DNA from: Leptospiraceae bacterium
Lineage (GTDB): Bacteria; Spirochaetota; Leptospiria; Leptospirales; Leptonemataceae
NCBI GenBank assembly: GCA_025059995.1
Contig: JANXCF010000002.1
Location: forward strand, 1 to 64,000
DNA: 64,000 nucleotides
Direction of reading: 5' to 3'
A program made the translations under genes and the position numbers. Numbering within the stretch: position 1 is the first letter of the stretch; every line of letters begins with the position of its first letter. Below, piece after piece: positions 16,182 to 25,451 of the stretch. Below the pieces are notes generated by a model that was not told the origin of the DNA, did no database searches, and saw nothing but the letters and a program-made list of their open reading frames with translations.

Positions 16182-17615
16182 TTAGTCCAGATCCAAATTG
16201 GGTTTTTCTGGAAGTTGACTTTTGATTTCTGTGAGTCTTTTTTTGGCTAGCTGTATTTGTTCTTTTACTCTCGATAGTGACGTTCCACCTCGACTTTTCT
16301 TTTTTTCTGTGCTTAGTTTGAGGTCAATGGCTCGAAAATAAAATTCATCATTTCCCAGTAAAGGGTGGATTTGACTTCTGATTTCCTTTGGGATATTTCC
16401 TAAGTGATAAGACTTTTCAACACAAATTCTTACCAACATTCCAACGATGTGATGGGCTTCTCGAAAGGGAAGATTACCTTCAACGACTAAAGCATCTGCT
16501 AAATCCGTTGCCGTGGCAAATCCTTGATGTAAGGAATTCTCTAAATTTTTTTCTTTTACTTTGAAGTGGGATATCAAGAGTATTGTAGCTTCAATCAGAT
16601 CGATCACTTCTTCGGACTCAAGCAGTGGTTTTCTGTCTTCTTGTAGGTCTCGATTGTACGTTAATGGCAGGGCTTTCATAACAATCATGAGGGTATTTAG
16701 ATTTGAAATCAACCTTCCACTTTTTGCTCGAATGAGCTCTGCCAAATCCAGATTTTTCTTTTGTGGCATGAGGGAACTTCCTGTTGTGAGTTCATCTGGA
16801 AATTCCAAAAAATTAAATTCAACACTGCTATATAAAATCAATTCTTCACACAAACGTGATAAATGAAGAGAAATCATGGCAACAGCATACAAAAGATTGA
16901 AAATATGATCTCTACTTGATACAGCATCCATGGAATTTTCATAAAAATCAGAAAAACCTAATTCCTTTCTGAGAAACTCTCGATCGTTTTCGTAGTTTAC
17001 TCCTGCAACTGCTCCCACTCCCAAAGGGAGTCGATCTGCTTGTTGGTAGGCAAACATCATTCTTTCTATGTCTCGTAAAAACATCCAGAAATACGACATC
17101 AAATAATGAGACATACGAACTGGTTGTGCCACCTGCAAATGTGTGTATGAAGGCATGATCACATCCATCAACTCTTCTGAGCGAGAGACTATGACTTCGC
17201 ACAATCGATATAAAGAATTTAAAATTTCAAAAGAAACCTTTTTTACAAATAAGTGGGTATCTACGGCGATTTGGTCATTTCGTGATCGAGCAGTATGAAG
17301 TTTTCCTGCAATTGGACCAATCAGTTCTTTTAACCGATTTTCGACATGGGTGTGGATGTCTTCTAACTCAGGAAAAAGCGGAAACTCTTGATTTTCGATT
17401 TCTTTTTGAATTTTCTTTAAACCATCGAGGATTTGATGAGCTTCTTCATCACTAAGTAGTCCTATGTTTTTTAGCATTTTTGCATGAGCATACGAACCTT
17501 TTAAATCTTCTCGATAAAGTTTTATATCTAAAGAGATTGACTCTCCAATCTTAATTAAAAGAGGATGGAGTTTTCCCTCACTTCTTCCTTTCCATAAAGT
17601 TTCTTTTGTTGACAT
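16182..17615 (-). CDS. argH: Argininosuccinate lyase
   Basis: ArgH splits argininosuccinate into arginine and fumarate, the last step of arginine biosynthesis. The 477-residue protein shows LHTARSRNDQIAVD near residue 107, the substrate-binding TSLL-like and YTHLQVAQPVRMSHY (catalytic His) region, and the fumarase/aspartase signature GSSLMPQKKN with the catalytic Ser near residue 280. The usual proline after KKN is replaced by Leu (KKNLDLAELIR), a mild deviation. Length is typical. It leads into two genes downstream on the same strand. Confidence 0.96.
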   Translation of the reverse strand: MSTKETLWKGRSEGKLHPLLIKIGESISLDIKLYREDLKGSYAHAKMLKNIGLLSDEEAHQILDGLKKIQKEIENQEFPLFPELEDIHTHVENRLKELIGPIAGKLHTARSRNDQIAVDTHLFVKKVSFEILNSLYRLCEVIVSRSEELMDVIMPSYTHLQVAQPVRMSHYLMSYFWMFLRDIERMMFAYQQADRLPLGVGAVAGVNYENDREFLRKELGFSDFYENSMDAVSSRDHIFNLLYAVAMISLHLSRLCEELILYSSVEFNFLEFPDELTTGSSLMPQKKNLDLAELIRAKSGRLISNLNTLMIVMKALPLTYNRDLQEDRKPLLESEEVIDLIEATILLISHFKVKEKNLENSLHQGFATATDLADALVVEGNLPFREAHHIVGMLVRICVEKSYHLGNIPKEIRSQIHPLLGNDEFYFRAIDLKLSTEKKKSRGGTSLSRVKEQIQLAKKRLTEIKSQLPEKPNLDLD

Positions 17616-17687
17616 TCTTTGAATTTCGATACTTAAAAACCAATGTCAAATCAAAATTAATGATACGACATCGAAAATCAAACAGAA

Positions 17688-18527
17688 CTAAACCTTGAGC
17701 TTTAATAACACTTCTCTAACAGAATCATTAGGTGATGATAACTCTTCGATAAATAACTCATAATCTAAAACCAAGTGAGAGACATGGGATACTTCGATAA
17801 ATAGATTTTTAAATCGTTGATAAATAACGTCTTTCCTTGCATTAACGGAAACGACGAGGTAGGAATCATATGACAACGCTATTCCAATATCTCGTTTTTT
17901 GAATTTTGAACGGATTACTTTGTCGATTTCGAGAACCAATTCATGTAGTCCAAAAATCCGAATGTTTTGAGTATACTTTTGAAGTTGCTCAAACTTGAAG
18001 TGAGAAATACAGACAGGAATATTTTTTTGCAAATATGGTTTAATGATGTTATCAATATAATCGATGGCTATTTCAATGTAATCAAAGTAGTTGGATGATA
18101 AAAAAATCGGATTTCGAACCATGATCCTTTTGATGGTGGGGTAAAATTCTTTCTTTAGGAGCTGGGGTAGGATTTCATCACTTCTTTGTGGAAAGATAAG
18201 AACGATTTGAATTTTCCCAAAAGTAAACTCTTTTTGTTTGATGAAGAAATTTTCTTTAGAAGAAAACATGACCCCAAATTCTTTGAATGAAATATCCCTA
18301 TACTTCAGGTTCATATAAAAACAACCTGAATGTAAAAAGTAGAAAAACAAAATAAATTCAGTTATATTTCTGGGTTGAAATTGTTCTAAAAACTGCAGAT
18401 AAGCTTTTTGATCCTCAGCATCTAAATTCAAAAGAGCTTCGTTCCAAAAAAGCTCAAGTTGATCTTTTACTTCAAGAAGTAGTGGAAAACGTTGGTATAA
18501 TTCTTGATAAAATTCTTCCCATTCCAT
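17688..18527 (-). CDS. Unknown cytoplasmic protein, possibly with a degenerate GGDEF-like C-terminal domain
   Basis: This 279-residue protein has no signal peptide or membrane span. The N-terminal half is helical and contains a Phe/Tyr-rich stretch near residue 60. Residues about 195-250 read like the core of a GGDEF domain: a helix before it (LVLEIDKVIRSKF), then DIGIALSYDSYLVVSV in place of D-x-x-x-RxGGDEFxxLL, then another helix. The GG-E-F residues are missing, so if related it would not make cyclic di-GMP. This is pattern-level inference only. It is divergent from ftsK. Confidence 0.55.
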   Translation of the reverse strand: MEWEEFYQELYQRFPLLLEVKDQLELFWNEALLNLDAEDQKAYLQFLEQFQPRNITEFILFFYFLHSGCFYMNLKYRDISFKEFGVMFSSKENFFIKQKEFTFGKIQIVLIFPQRSDEILPQLLKKEFYPTIKRIMVRNPIFLSSNYFDYIEIAIDYIDNIIKPYLQKNIPVCISHFKFEQLQKYTQNIRIFGLHELVLEIDKVIRSKFKKRDIGIALSYDSYLVVSVNARKDVIYQRFKNLFIEVSHVSHLVLDYELFIEELSSPNDSVREVLLKLKV

Positions 18528-18628
18528 TGTTTCTATAAATAAGAACTCAAAAAATATGTAAATTCATTTTTTTGATTAAGCTAAGATTTCCATTTTACGT
18601 TATTATCAAAAAATATCGAAAATAAAGT

Positions 18629-21529
18629 ATGATTCTTTGGGAAAAATTTCTTTCTGAGATCGCCTCCAAAACAAAATCAGGAGATATAACTTCTCGTGTA
18701 TTTCAATTTTTGTTTTTTTTTGTGGGGCTGCTTCTTTTGATTGGAAATTTTTTTTTAAATAATGATTTATCCTTACAAGAGCATTCAGGTATTGTTGGAT
18801 ATTTTATCAATCGCATTCTTTATGATTTGTTTGGAACATTGAGCTTCCTCATCGGACCTTTTTTTATTCTTATTTCTATTAGAAGTTATCTTCTATCGCA
18901 ACTTGAGGTTTTAAAGAATGGATTTGTGGGAACGCTTTTATTTTTGATTTTTGGTAGTGCTTTGATGAAGGTTTTTGGTTGGGAAAATCATGGTTTTATA
19001 GGATTGCATTTATATAATTTGGGTTCTTTTCTTTTCGGGAAGTTAGGATTTGTGTTTTTCGCATTTTTCTTTTTTGGTTTAGGGGTGAGTTATCTTTTCT
19101 TCCGTAGTTTGCCAAGCTTGAATTGGAAAAGTTTTTGGAAGTTAATTGCTCAAAAATTCGAAAATAAGGATTTTGTCTGGTTAAAAAATCTTTTGTTTCG
19201 TCCACAAGATTTTAAATTTCAGACTTTACGAGATACCAATAAAAATCTCCCTGAAAACCAAGAAAACCAAGTTAGAAAAGAAAAGAAAACTTTTTTTGAT
19301 TGGGAAATTAAATCAGAACAAACAGAAAGTAGAAGTGAAAATATCCTTCAAGATTTGATACCTTTAGAGGAGCTGAATCAAGAAGAAGAAATAGAAATAA
19401 CAAGAGAAATCGATAATGAAAACAAAAGCCAAGATTCAAAAACGACAAAAACGAAAAACGAAATCCAAGAATTCAATCAAAATGTTGTTCAAGCACTTTC
19501 TACCAATGCCACAAACAAAAACGAGATGAATAAAAACTCAAAAGAAAATTTAAACTATAGTGCGATGGTATCAAAAAACACAACAGATAATATTAATGAT
19601 GACGAAAAACATCCTATGAAAAGTTTTTATGTCATTTTTGATCCCGAAAAAGATCGCTTTGTCTTTACCACAAAGAAATTAAGTTTTCATTATGACGAAA
19701 ACTCAATCACGAAATTCTTCGATGATATTGATTTTGATTCTGAACTCAATTTTATGATTACAACACTACCCAAGCATAGAGATTTAAAACAAGAATTCAC
19801 AAATCAAAAAATCGAAACTAAACCCGTATCAACTCAAATTGTCGCTAAAGAAAAGGTGCAGGACAAAAACGTTCAAAACGATCAAACGAATAAATCGTAT
19901 GAAACACAAAAAGAAGTAATTTCTCTATCATCGGAGCTCGAACCAGCCAATGCGAAAAATATATTTTTGGAGGAATCAAATCAAACTGAAGCAATCATAG
20001 AAGTTCCAGTTCCTATAGAAATTAAATCAGAAAAAGAATTAGCCAAGCCAAATCAATTAGAGAATATACAACAAAAAATCAAGGAGCTACAAAGTCGAAT
20101 TTTGTCTAGTGAAAAATTAAATTCTATTTATAAACTTTCTTTACAAAGCTTGAAAAAGATGGAAACATCTTCTTTGTTTTCTTTGGAGTTCCAGCATGAG
20201 GTTCAAGAAAACTGGAAGAAATTGGAGCAGGTTTTAATGGATTATGGTATCAAAGGACAGGTGGTGGGAGCTACGCGTGGTCCTATGATTACCATGTATG
20301 AGGTTCGATTGGAACCAGGAGTTCGAGTGAGTCGGATTTTGGGGATTCAGGATGAAATCCGAATGAACTTGGCAGCACATTCTGTGAGGATTGTGGCTCC
20401 TATTCCCGGAAAAAGCACGATAGGAATAGAAATTCCAAATCGCACAAGAGAATTTGTTAGTTTATCAGAACTCATCCAAAAAGACTCGGAATTTTTCTCG
20501 AAGAAAAGAGACATCAATATCCCTTTGGGCAAGGATGTTTTAGGAAAGACTCGTTATATTGATTTAACAAGGCTTCCTCATCTTTTGATTGCTGGAGCTA
20601 CTGGCTCAGGGAAATCGGTTTTTCTTAACTCCATTATAGCTTCTTTGTTGTTTCAATATTCTCCGGAGTATATTCGTTTTTTGATGATTGATCCCAAGAT
20701 GGTGGAACTCAAGCTTTACGAGGGAATCCCCCATCTTTTATATCCCGTAATCATTGACGTGAAGTTGGCGGAAAAAGCTCTCCATTGGGCAGTCGAAGAA
20801 ATGGAGAATCGATACAAGTTATTTTCTTTGATGAAGTGTCGAGACATTCGCTCATACAATGAAAAAATCCAGAAAGGCACGATAAAGGGTAGGATTATTC
20901 CCTATATTGTTATCATCATTGATGAGTTGTCGGATTTGATGATGGTGGCACCTAAAGAAGTTGAAGAATCCATGATTCGTTTGACTCAAAAAGCACGAGC
21001 TGTGGGTATCCACATGATTTTGGCTACCCAACGCCCATCAGTGGATGTAATCACAGCATTAATCAAAGCGAACTGTCCTGCGAGGATAAGTTTTCAGGTG
21101 GCTCAAAAAGTAGACTCAAGGATTATCTTGGATGCAAATGGAGCTGAAACCCTTTTAGGAAAAGGGGATATGCTATATCGATCTCCAGCATCCACTACAC
21201 CCATCCGCGTTCAAGCACCCAACATCACAGAAGAAGAAATTGATTCAATCGTAAAAGAAACCCAAAAGTACGATGCGGGAGAGTTCATAGAACTGCCCGA
21301 TACAAATCCCGAGGAAGTGATAGATGACATTCAAAGCATCGATGAAGAGTTGATTGACAAAGCATGGAAAATCATCACAGAAACAGGCAAAACTTCCATA
21401 TCCTACATTCAAAGACGATTACGCATTGGGTATAATCGAGCTGCCAACATCATTGAACACTTAGAAAAAATAGGTTATTTGAGTCCTCCTGTTGGAAACA
21501 AACCAAGAGAAATCCTAAAAAGAGATTAA
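18629..21529 (+). CDS. ftsK: DNA translocase FtsK/SpoIIIE
   Basis: FtsK pumps chromosome ends across the division septum and helps dimer resolution. The 966-residue protein has an N-terminal membrane domain with about four helices (residues 25-165), a long Asn/Lys/Glu-rich linker (about 190-480), and the motor: an alpha/beta entry region from about 500, Walker A GATGSGKSVFLNS, Walker B IIIDELSDLMM, and LATQRPSVDVITALIKANCP. The C-terminal gamma winged helix (IQRRLRIGYNRAANIIEHLE) would read KOPS-like polar sequences. Five further plus-strand genes follow (lolA-like, rodZ-like, rimO, pgsA, trpD), the first after a 73-base gap. Confidence 0.96.
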   Translation: MILWEKFLSEIASKTKSGDITSRVFQFLFFFVGLLLLIGNFFLNNDLSLQEHSGIVGYFINRILYDLFGTLSFLIGPFFILISIRSYLLSQLEVLKNGFVGTLLFLIFGSALMKVFGWENHGFIGLHLYNLGSFLFGKLGFVFFAFFFFGLGVSYLFFRSLPSLNWKSFWKLIAQKFENKDFVWLKNLLFRPQDFKFQTLRDTNKNLPENQENQVRKEKKTFFDWEIKSEQTESRSENILQDLIPLEELNQEEEIEITREIDNENKSQDSKTTKTKNEIQEFNQNVVQALSTNATNKNEMNKNSKENLNYSAMVSKNTTDNINDDEKHPMKSFYVIFDPEKDRFVFTTKKLSFHYDENSITKFFDDIDFDSELNFMITTLPKHRDLKQEFTNQKIETKPVSTQIVAKEKVQDKNVQNDQTNKSYETQKEVISLSSELEPANAKNIFLEESNQTEAIIEVPVPIEIKSEKELAKPNQLENIQQKIKELQSRILSSEKLNSIYKLSLQSLKKMETSSLFSLEFQHEVQENWKKLEQVLMDYGIKGQVVGATRGPMITMYEVRLEPGVRVSRILGIQDEIRMNLAAHSVRIVAPIPGKSTIGIEIPNRTREFVSLSELIQKDSEFFSKKRDINIPLGKDVLGKTRYIDLTRLPHLLIAGATGSGKSVFLNSIIASLLFQYSPEYIRFLMIDPKMVELKLYEGIPHLLYPVIIDVKLAEKALHWAVEEMENRYKLFSLMKCRDIRSYNEKIQKGTIKGRIIPYIVIIIDELSDLMMVAPKEVEESMIRLTQKARAVGIHMILATQRPSVDVITALIKANCPARISFQVAQKVDSRIILDANGAETLLGKGDMLYRSPASTTPIRVQAPNITEEEIDSIVKETQKYDAGEFIELPDTNPEEVIDDIQSIDEELIDKAWKIITETGKTSISYIQRRLRIGYNRAANIIEHLEKIGYLSPPVGNKPREILKRD

Positions 21530-21602
21530 AAGAAAAAGATTTACGAAAGAAAAAAAGAAAAAAAATTGATTTAGTTTACAGTGAATACAGTGATTTCTTG
21601 TC

Positions 21603-22295
21603 ATGGTTTCTATGAAAAAGAAAGTGCTATTTTTTGTTTTTCTCTTTGGTTTTTCCCTCTATTCGAACCCACCACACAATTGGATGTCCCATTCAATGGT
21701 GGTGAAGGAAATCATCAAAACATATGAGTCCTTTGAAAATTATCGAGCTGATTTTAAAATCATCACAAAAAACAGAGTTTCTTCGGGGGTGGCTTACTAC
21801 AAAAAAGGAGGACGTGTTCGTTTTGAATTCCATCAACCAGCTGGGGATCTTTTGATATCTGATGGAAAAATCCTCTGGATAGTGGTTGGAAAACAAAACC
21901 TCGTGGGGAAACAGGATTTGCAACTTCAAGTAAAGAACGAGGACAACAAACCCATTTTTGCGGTGATGCCAGGAAGGGGGGTGTCTCATTTATTTCAAAA
22001 ATATCACTATAAATTTGATGATATACAACAACCCAAAGAAATTGATGGAAAAAAATACTACGTATTGGATTTGGAACAAAAGGTCAAAATTGGTGGCTAC
22101 GAGAAAATGAAATTATTTGTGAATCCCAAAACATTTTTTATCGAGAAAGCCATTGCAGAAGGAAGTTTTGGAACCAAAGTGACAATAGAATTTTCCAATA
22201 TCCAAACACAGCTTGAGATTGAAGGCAAATTGTTTCAATATCAACCACCAGAGAATGCAAGGGTAGTATTAAACCCTTTAGTGTCGGAGGAATAA
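21603..22295 (+). CDS. LolA-like outer-membrane lipoprotein carrier protein
   Basis: The product has a signal peptide ending near residue 24 and a mature part with the half-barrel pattern of LolA/LolA-like proteins: YRADFKIITKNRVSSG, GRVRFEFHQPAGDLLISDGK, then a KLFVNPKTFFIEKA strand. LolA carries lipoproteins across the periplasm to the outer membrane. An ATG nine bases further in (MKKKVLF) is an equally good start. The stop codon region contains GGAGG, serving as ribosome-binding site for the next gene. Lipoprotein-rich spirochaetes would need such a carrier, but a general lipid-sorting role cannot be excluded. Confidence 0.82.
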   Translation: MVSMKKKVLFFVFLFGFSLYSNPPHNWMSHSMVVKEIIKTYESFENYRADFKIITKNRVSSGVAYYKKGGRVRFEFHQPAGDLLISDGKILWIVVGKQNLVGKQDLQLQVKNEDNKPIFAVMPGRGVSHLFQKYHYKFDDIQQPKEIDGKKYYVLDLEQKVKIGGYEKMKLFVNPKTFFIEKAIAEGSFGTKVTIEFSNIQTQLEIEGKLFQYQPPENARVVLNPLVSEE

Positions 22296-22298
22296 CCA

Positions 22299-23375
22299 AT
22301 GGCAAGTATTGGTAAATTAGGTGATAAATTACGAAAAGCTCGGGAAGCAAAAGGGTATACCTTAAGAGATGTAAATGCTCATATCTTCGTTTCGCCAAAA
22401 TTTATAGAAGCTTTAGAGAAAGAAGACTATAGCGTATTTCCTTCGGAGACCTATGTCCTTGGATTTTTGCGAAATTATTCGGAATTTTTGGGTCTCAATC
22501 CTGATGAAATTATCAATGAATATAAAAACCTCCGAGTTCAGACGAATGATACACCTATTAAAGAACTTACACAGATAACAAAACCATCATTTTTCGAAAA
22601 TTCAAGTTTAATTCTAAAGATTGCCATTTTCATATCTGCTATGGTTTTATTGGTCTTGTTGGTTTATCATTTTATTGATTTTTTCCAAGAGAATAGTAAA
22701 ATCTTCGAAACAACATCGAAGCAGATTCCTTGTGATCAAAGAGAGTTGCGAACAGTTGAGCTTGTTGCAGATAAGCCATATTTTTCCAATGTGGATTTCG
22801 AATATAACTATCAAATCAATGTGGCTGGATTGGATAAGATATCACTTTGTTTGAACCAAATCCAGTTAGATAAAGAAAATAAAAACGTATGGTTTGAGGT
22901 TCAATACAAAAACCAAAAATATAATCTTCAAGGAAACGAGGGAGAGACCATAGTTTTGAGCAACCTCATACCCGAAATTCAACAGAATCAGAATCAAATC
23001 GAAATTACTGTAAAAGAAATTCTTGATGAAGTTGTGCAAGTAGAGTTAACTGCTCAGTCAAAAGAATTTGTAACTCAAAAAGCCATTGTGGTAGTTTTAG
23101 AAATCATTCAAGATACGTATATGGAATGGGTTTCTGATGGGAAAAACTTTCGTGGGATGTTTTTAAAACAGGGAGATTTGCGCATTTTAGAAGCCGATAC
23201 ACGTTTGGACATCAAAATAGGCAACGGAGCGGGAGTCCGTTATCGAAGGGATGATTTGCCTCAAAAAATTGCAGGACCTCCTGGCAAAATAGTAAAGCTA
23301 TCCTTTGTTAAAATTCAAGACCCCATAGATCCAACAAAATACAAAATTGATGAAAAAGTAGAAATTGCTCAGTAA
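22299..23375 (+). CDS. RodZ-like cytoskeletal protein (HTH, membrane helix, DUF4115)
   Basis: RodZ links MreB to the membrane and helps maintain rod shape. The 358-residue protein follows the RodZ plan: a helix-turn-helix domain of the HTH_25 type (GDKLRKAREAKGYTLRDV, then FVLGFLR-like YVLGFLRNYSEFLGL) in residues 7-80, a single membrane helix at about 106-128, and a periplasmic C-terminal domain with WVSDGKNFRGMFLKQGD and GNGAGVRYRRDDLP typical of DUF4115. A strong GGAGG lies before the start, inside the end of the lolA-like gene. Confidence 0.85.
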   Translation: MASIGKLGDKLRKAREAKGYTLRDVNAHIFVSPKFIEALEKEDYSVFPSETYVLGFLRNYSEFLGLNPDEIINEYKNLRVQTNDTPIKELTQITKPSFFENSSLILKIAIFISAMVLLVLLVYHFIDFFQENSKIFETTSKQIPCDQRELRTVELVADKPYFSNVDFEYNYQINVAGLDKISLCLNQIQLDKENKNVWFEVQYKNQKYNLQGNEGETIVLSNLIPEIQQNQNQIEITVKEILDEVVQVELTAQSKEFVTQKAIVVVLEIIQDTYMEWVSDGKNFRGMFLKQGDLRILEADTRLDIKIGNGAGVRYRRDDLPQKIAGPPGKIVKLSFVKIQDPIDPTKYKIDEKVEIAQ

Positions 23376-23376
23376 A

Positions 23377-24735
23377 ATGAAATATTACCTAACCACTTTA
23401 GGTTGTCCAAAAAATGAAGCTGATAGCAGAGACATTGAAACTTCCCTCTTGATGGAAGGATTTTCTAAAGCAAAGCACGTTGATGATGCGGATTTTCATA
23501 TCATCAATACTTGTGCGTTTATCGAAGAGGCAAAAAAGGAAACCATACAAGAAATTTTCCGAGCCATATCAATAAAAGAAAAACTCAAAGAGAAAAACAA
23601 AGATCAAAAAGTAATTGTAGTAGGTTGTTTTTCTGAAAGATACTCAAAAGAAATCAAAGAAGAAATCCCGGAGATAGACCTATTTTTTGGAACCAATCAA
23701 TATCGAAAAACTGGGGAAATCCTAAAGACCCATTTCCATTTGGAGATACAAAAACCTTCTGATTATGTTGAGCTCTGGGAAACCCTCAAAGCCAAGAAGA
23801 AGTTTTACGCACCAGTGAAGATTTCTGAAGGTTGTAATCGCAATTGTGCTTTCTGTGCTATTCCTTTGTTTCGGGGGAAATTTCAATCATTTGAAAAAGA
23901 ATCAATTTTAGAGCAAGTTCGATTTTTAGCTCAAACGGGTATCAAAGAAATCTGCATAGTCAGTCAAGATACAAATTCTTATGGAAGCCACTATAATGAG
24001 TTAGTTGATCTTCTCGAGTTGATTCAAGAAATCGAAGGGATTCAATGGATACGACTACTCTATATGTATCCAGATCAGAAAACTATGAGGATCTTAAAGG
24101 AAATCCATAAAAGAAAAATTTATAAAATAGTTCCTTATTTAGAAAGTCCAATTCAACATGTATCAGAGAAGGTTCTAAAGAAAATGAATCGTTATGGGAG
24201 CTATGAGTTTTTTAAAGATTTATTTCAAATGGCAAGGGATTTATTTTCGGATCTGGAAATCAGAACTACATTTTTGATTGGCTTTCCAGAAGAAGATGCT
24301 CATGACATCGCACTTATCCAAAGGTTCATCGAAGAAACCAAAATTGAACATCTAACTTTCTTTGCTTATTCGCCAGAAGAAGGAACTCAAGCGTATGAAT
24401 TTTCTAGTAAAATCAACAGGAAAGAGATAAAGAATAAAATCAATGAAATTCAAAACTTCTATAACGAAATTCTAAGAGACATAATGTCAAATCATGTTGG
24501 AAAAATATATTATTCCCTTTTGGAAGGAATCAAGCCCAATGAATTATACTTTCGAAGACCTCAATCAGCACCAGAAATAGATGATATCGTTGTGGTTTCC
24601 TTCGATTACAAGCAATGGAAACAGGAAAAAAAGGAACCACCTAAATTAGGAGAATTCTATCCTATTGAAATCACGGGATTCGTATCTTATGATTATACTG
24701 GAAGGATACTTTCGGAAGTGGGTGCGCTATTATGA
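23377..24735 (+). CDS. rimO: Ribosomal protein S12 methylthiotransferase RimO
   Basis: RimO is a radical SAM enzyme that adds a methylthio group to an Asp of ribosomal protein S12. The N-terminal UPF0004 domain shows TLGCPKNEADSRD and NTCAFIEEAKKE, which separate RimO from MiaB. The radical SAM cluster motif is SEGCNRNCAFCAIP (Cx3Cx2C) near residue 150. A C-terminal TRAM-like region is present. I chose the ATG one base after the rodZ-like stop; an upstream TTG in frame is unlikely. It overlaps pgsA by four bases (ATGA). Confidence 0.94.
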   Translation: MKYYLTTLGCPKNEADSRDIETSLLMEGFSKAKHVDDADFHIINTCAFIEEAKKETIQEIFRAISIKEKLKEKNKDQKVIVVGCFSERYSKEIKEEIPEIDLFFGTNQYRKTGEILKTHFHLEIQKPSDYVELWETLKAKKKFYAPVKISEGCNRNCAFCAIPLFRGKFQSFEKESILEQVRFLAQTGIKEICIVSQDTNSYGSHYNELVDLLELIQEIEGIQWIRLLYMYPDQKTMRILKEIHKRKIYKIVPYLESPIQHVSEKVLKKMNRYGSYEFFKDLFQMARDLFSDLEIRTTFLIGFPEEDAHDIALIQRFIEETKIEHLTFFAYSPEEGTQAYEFSSKINRKEIKNKINEIQNFYNEILRDIMSNHVGKIYYSLLEGIKPNELYFRRPQSAPEIDDIVVVSFDYKQWKQEKKEPPKLGEFYPIEITGFVSYDYTGRILSEVGALL

Positions 24736-25430
24736 AGTTCCGTAATAAAGAAAAATTTACTATACCGAATATACTGACTTACTTTCGATTTTTATCGGTT
24801 CCTATTTTTATCTATTTGATCGTTTCACCTGAGGAAACTCATCGGACATGGGGGTTTATTATTTTTGTTGGGGCATCTTTGAGTGATTTGATTGATGGCT
24901 ATATTGCGAGAAAATGGAATCAACAAACGGAACTGGGAAAATTCCTAGACCCATTAGCAGATAAATTTTTAGTTGTAGGAGCATTAATTACTTTTTTGTT
25001 CATGACTCAACAAGTTGAGCTCTGGATGGTGTTATTCATCATTGCAAGGGATTTACTAATAACCCTTCTAAGGACATTAGCAATTAGAAAAGGAACTCCT
25101 TTGAAAACTTCCGTGTTCGGAAAAGTCAAAACAGCCTTTCAGATGTTCAGTATCATTGTGGTTTTGTTAAGCTTTTTAGTAATTACCTACAAACAACGAG
25201 ATACCATCAATCAAATTTACTTACAAAAAAAAGAAGCAGGATACTTCACTTTTGAAATTGCAAACGAATTCTTTCTTGCTTTTATCAGGGGGGAATATAC
25301 GGATTTATTTTGGATTTTGTCATCATTTGTACCATATTACTTGATGTTTATTACAACTATTATAACTATTATTTCTGGTTTACGGTATTTAATTACAAAC
25401 TACAAGCTATTATTGCCACCTTATAAATAA
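24732..25430 (+). CDS. pgsA: CDP-diacylglycerol-glycerol-3-phosphate 3-phosphatidyltransferase
   Basis: PgsA makes phosphatidylglycerol phosphate from CDP-diacylglycerol and glycerol 3-phosphate in the inner membrane. The CDP-alcohol phosphotransferase motif is present as DGYIARKWNQQTELGKFLDP followed by LADK, giving the D-G-x2-A-R-x8-G-x3-D-x3-D pattern. NIPNILTYFR-like PNILTYFRFLSVP opens the protein, as in known PgsA. Several membrane helices follow; a hydrophilic insertion near residues 155-185 makes the protein (232 residues) longer than the usual 180-190. It is translationally coupled to rimO. Confidence 0.9.
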   Translation: MKFRNKEKFTIPNILTYFRFLSVPIFIYLIVSPEETHRTWGFIIFVGASLSDLIDGYIARKWNQQTELGKFLDPLADKFLVVGALITFLFMTQQVELWMVLFIIARDLLITLLRTLAIRKGTPLKTSVFGKVKTAFQMFSIIVVLLSFLVITYKQRDTINQIYLQKKEAGYFTFEIANEFFLAFIRGEYTDLFWILSSFVPYYLMFITTIITIISGLRYLITNYKLLLPPYK

Positions 25431-25451
25431 AACTTACACAAAGGAGAGATT

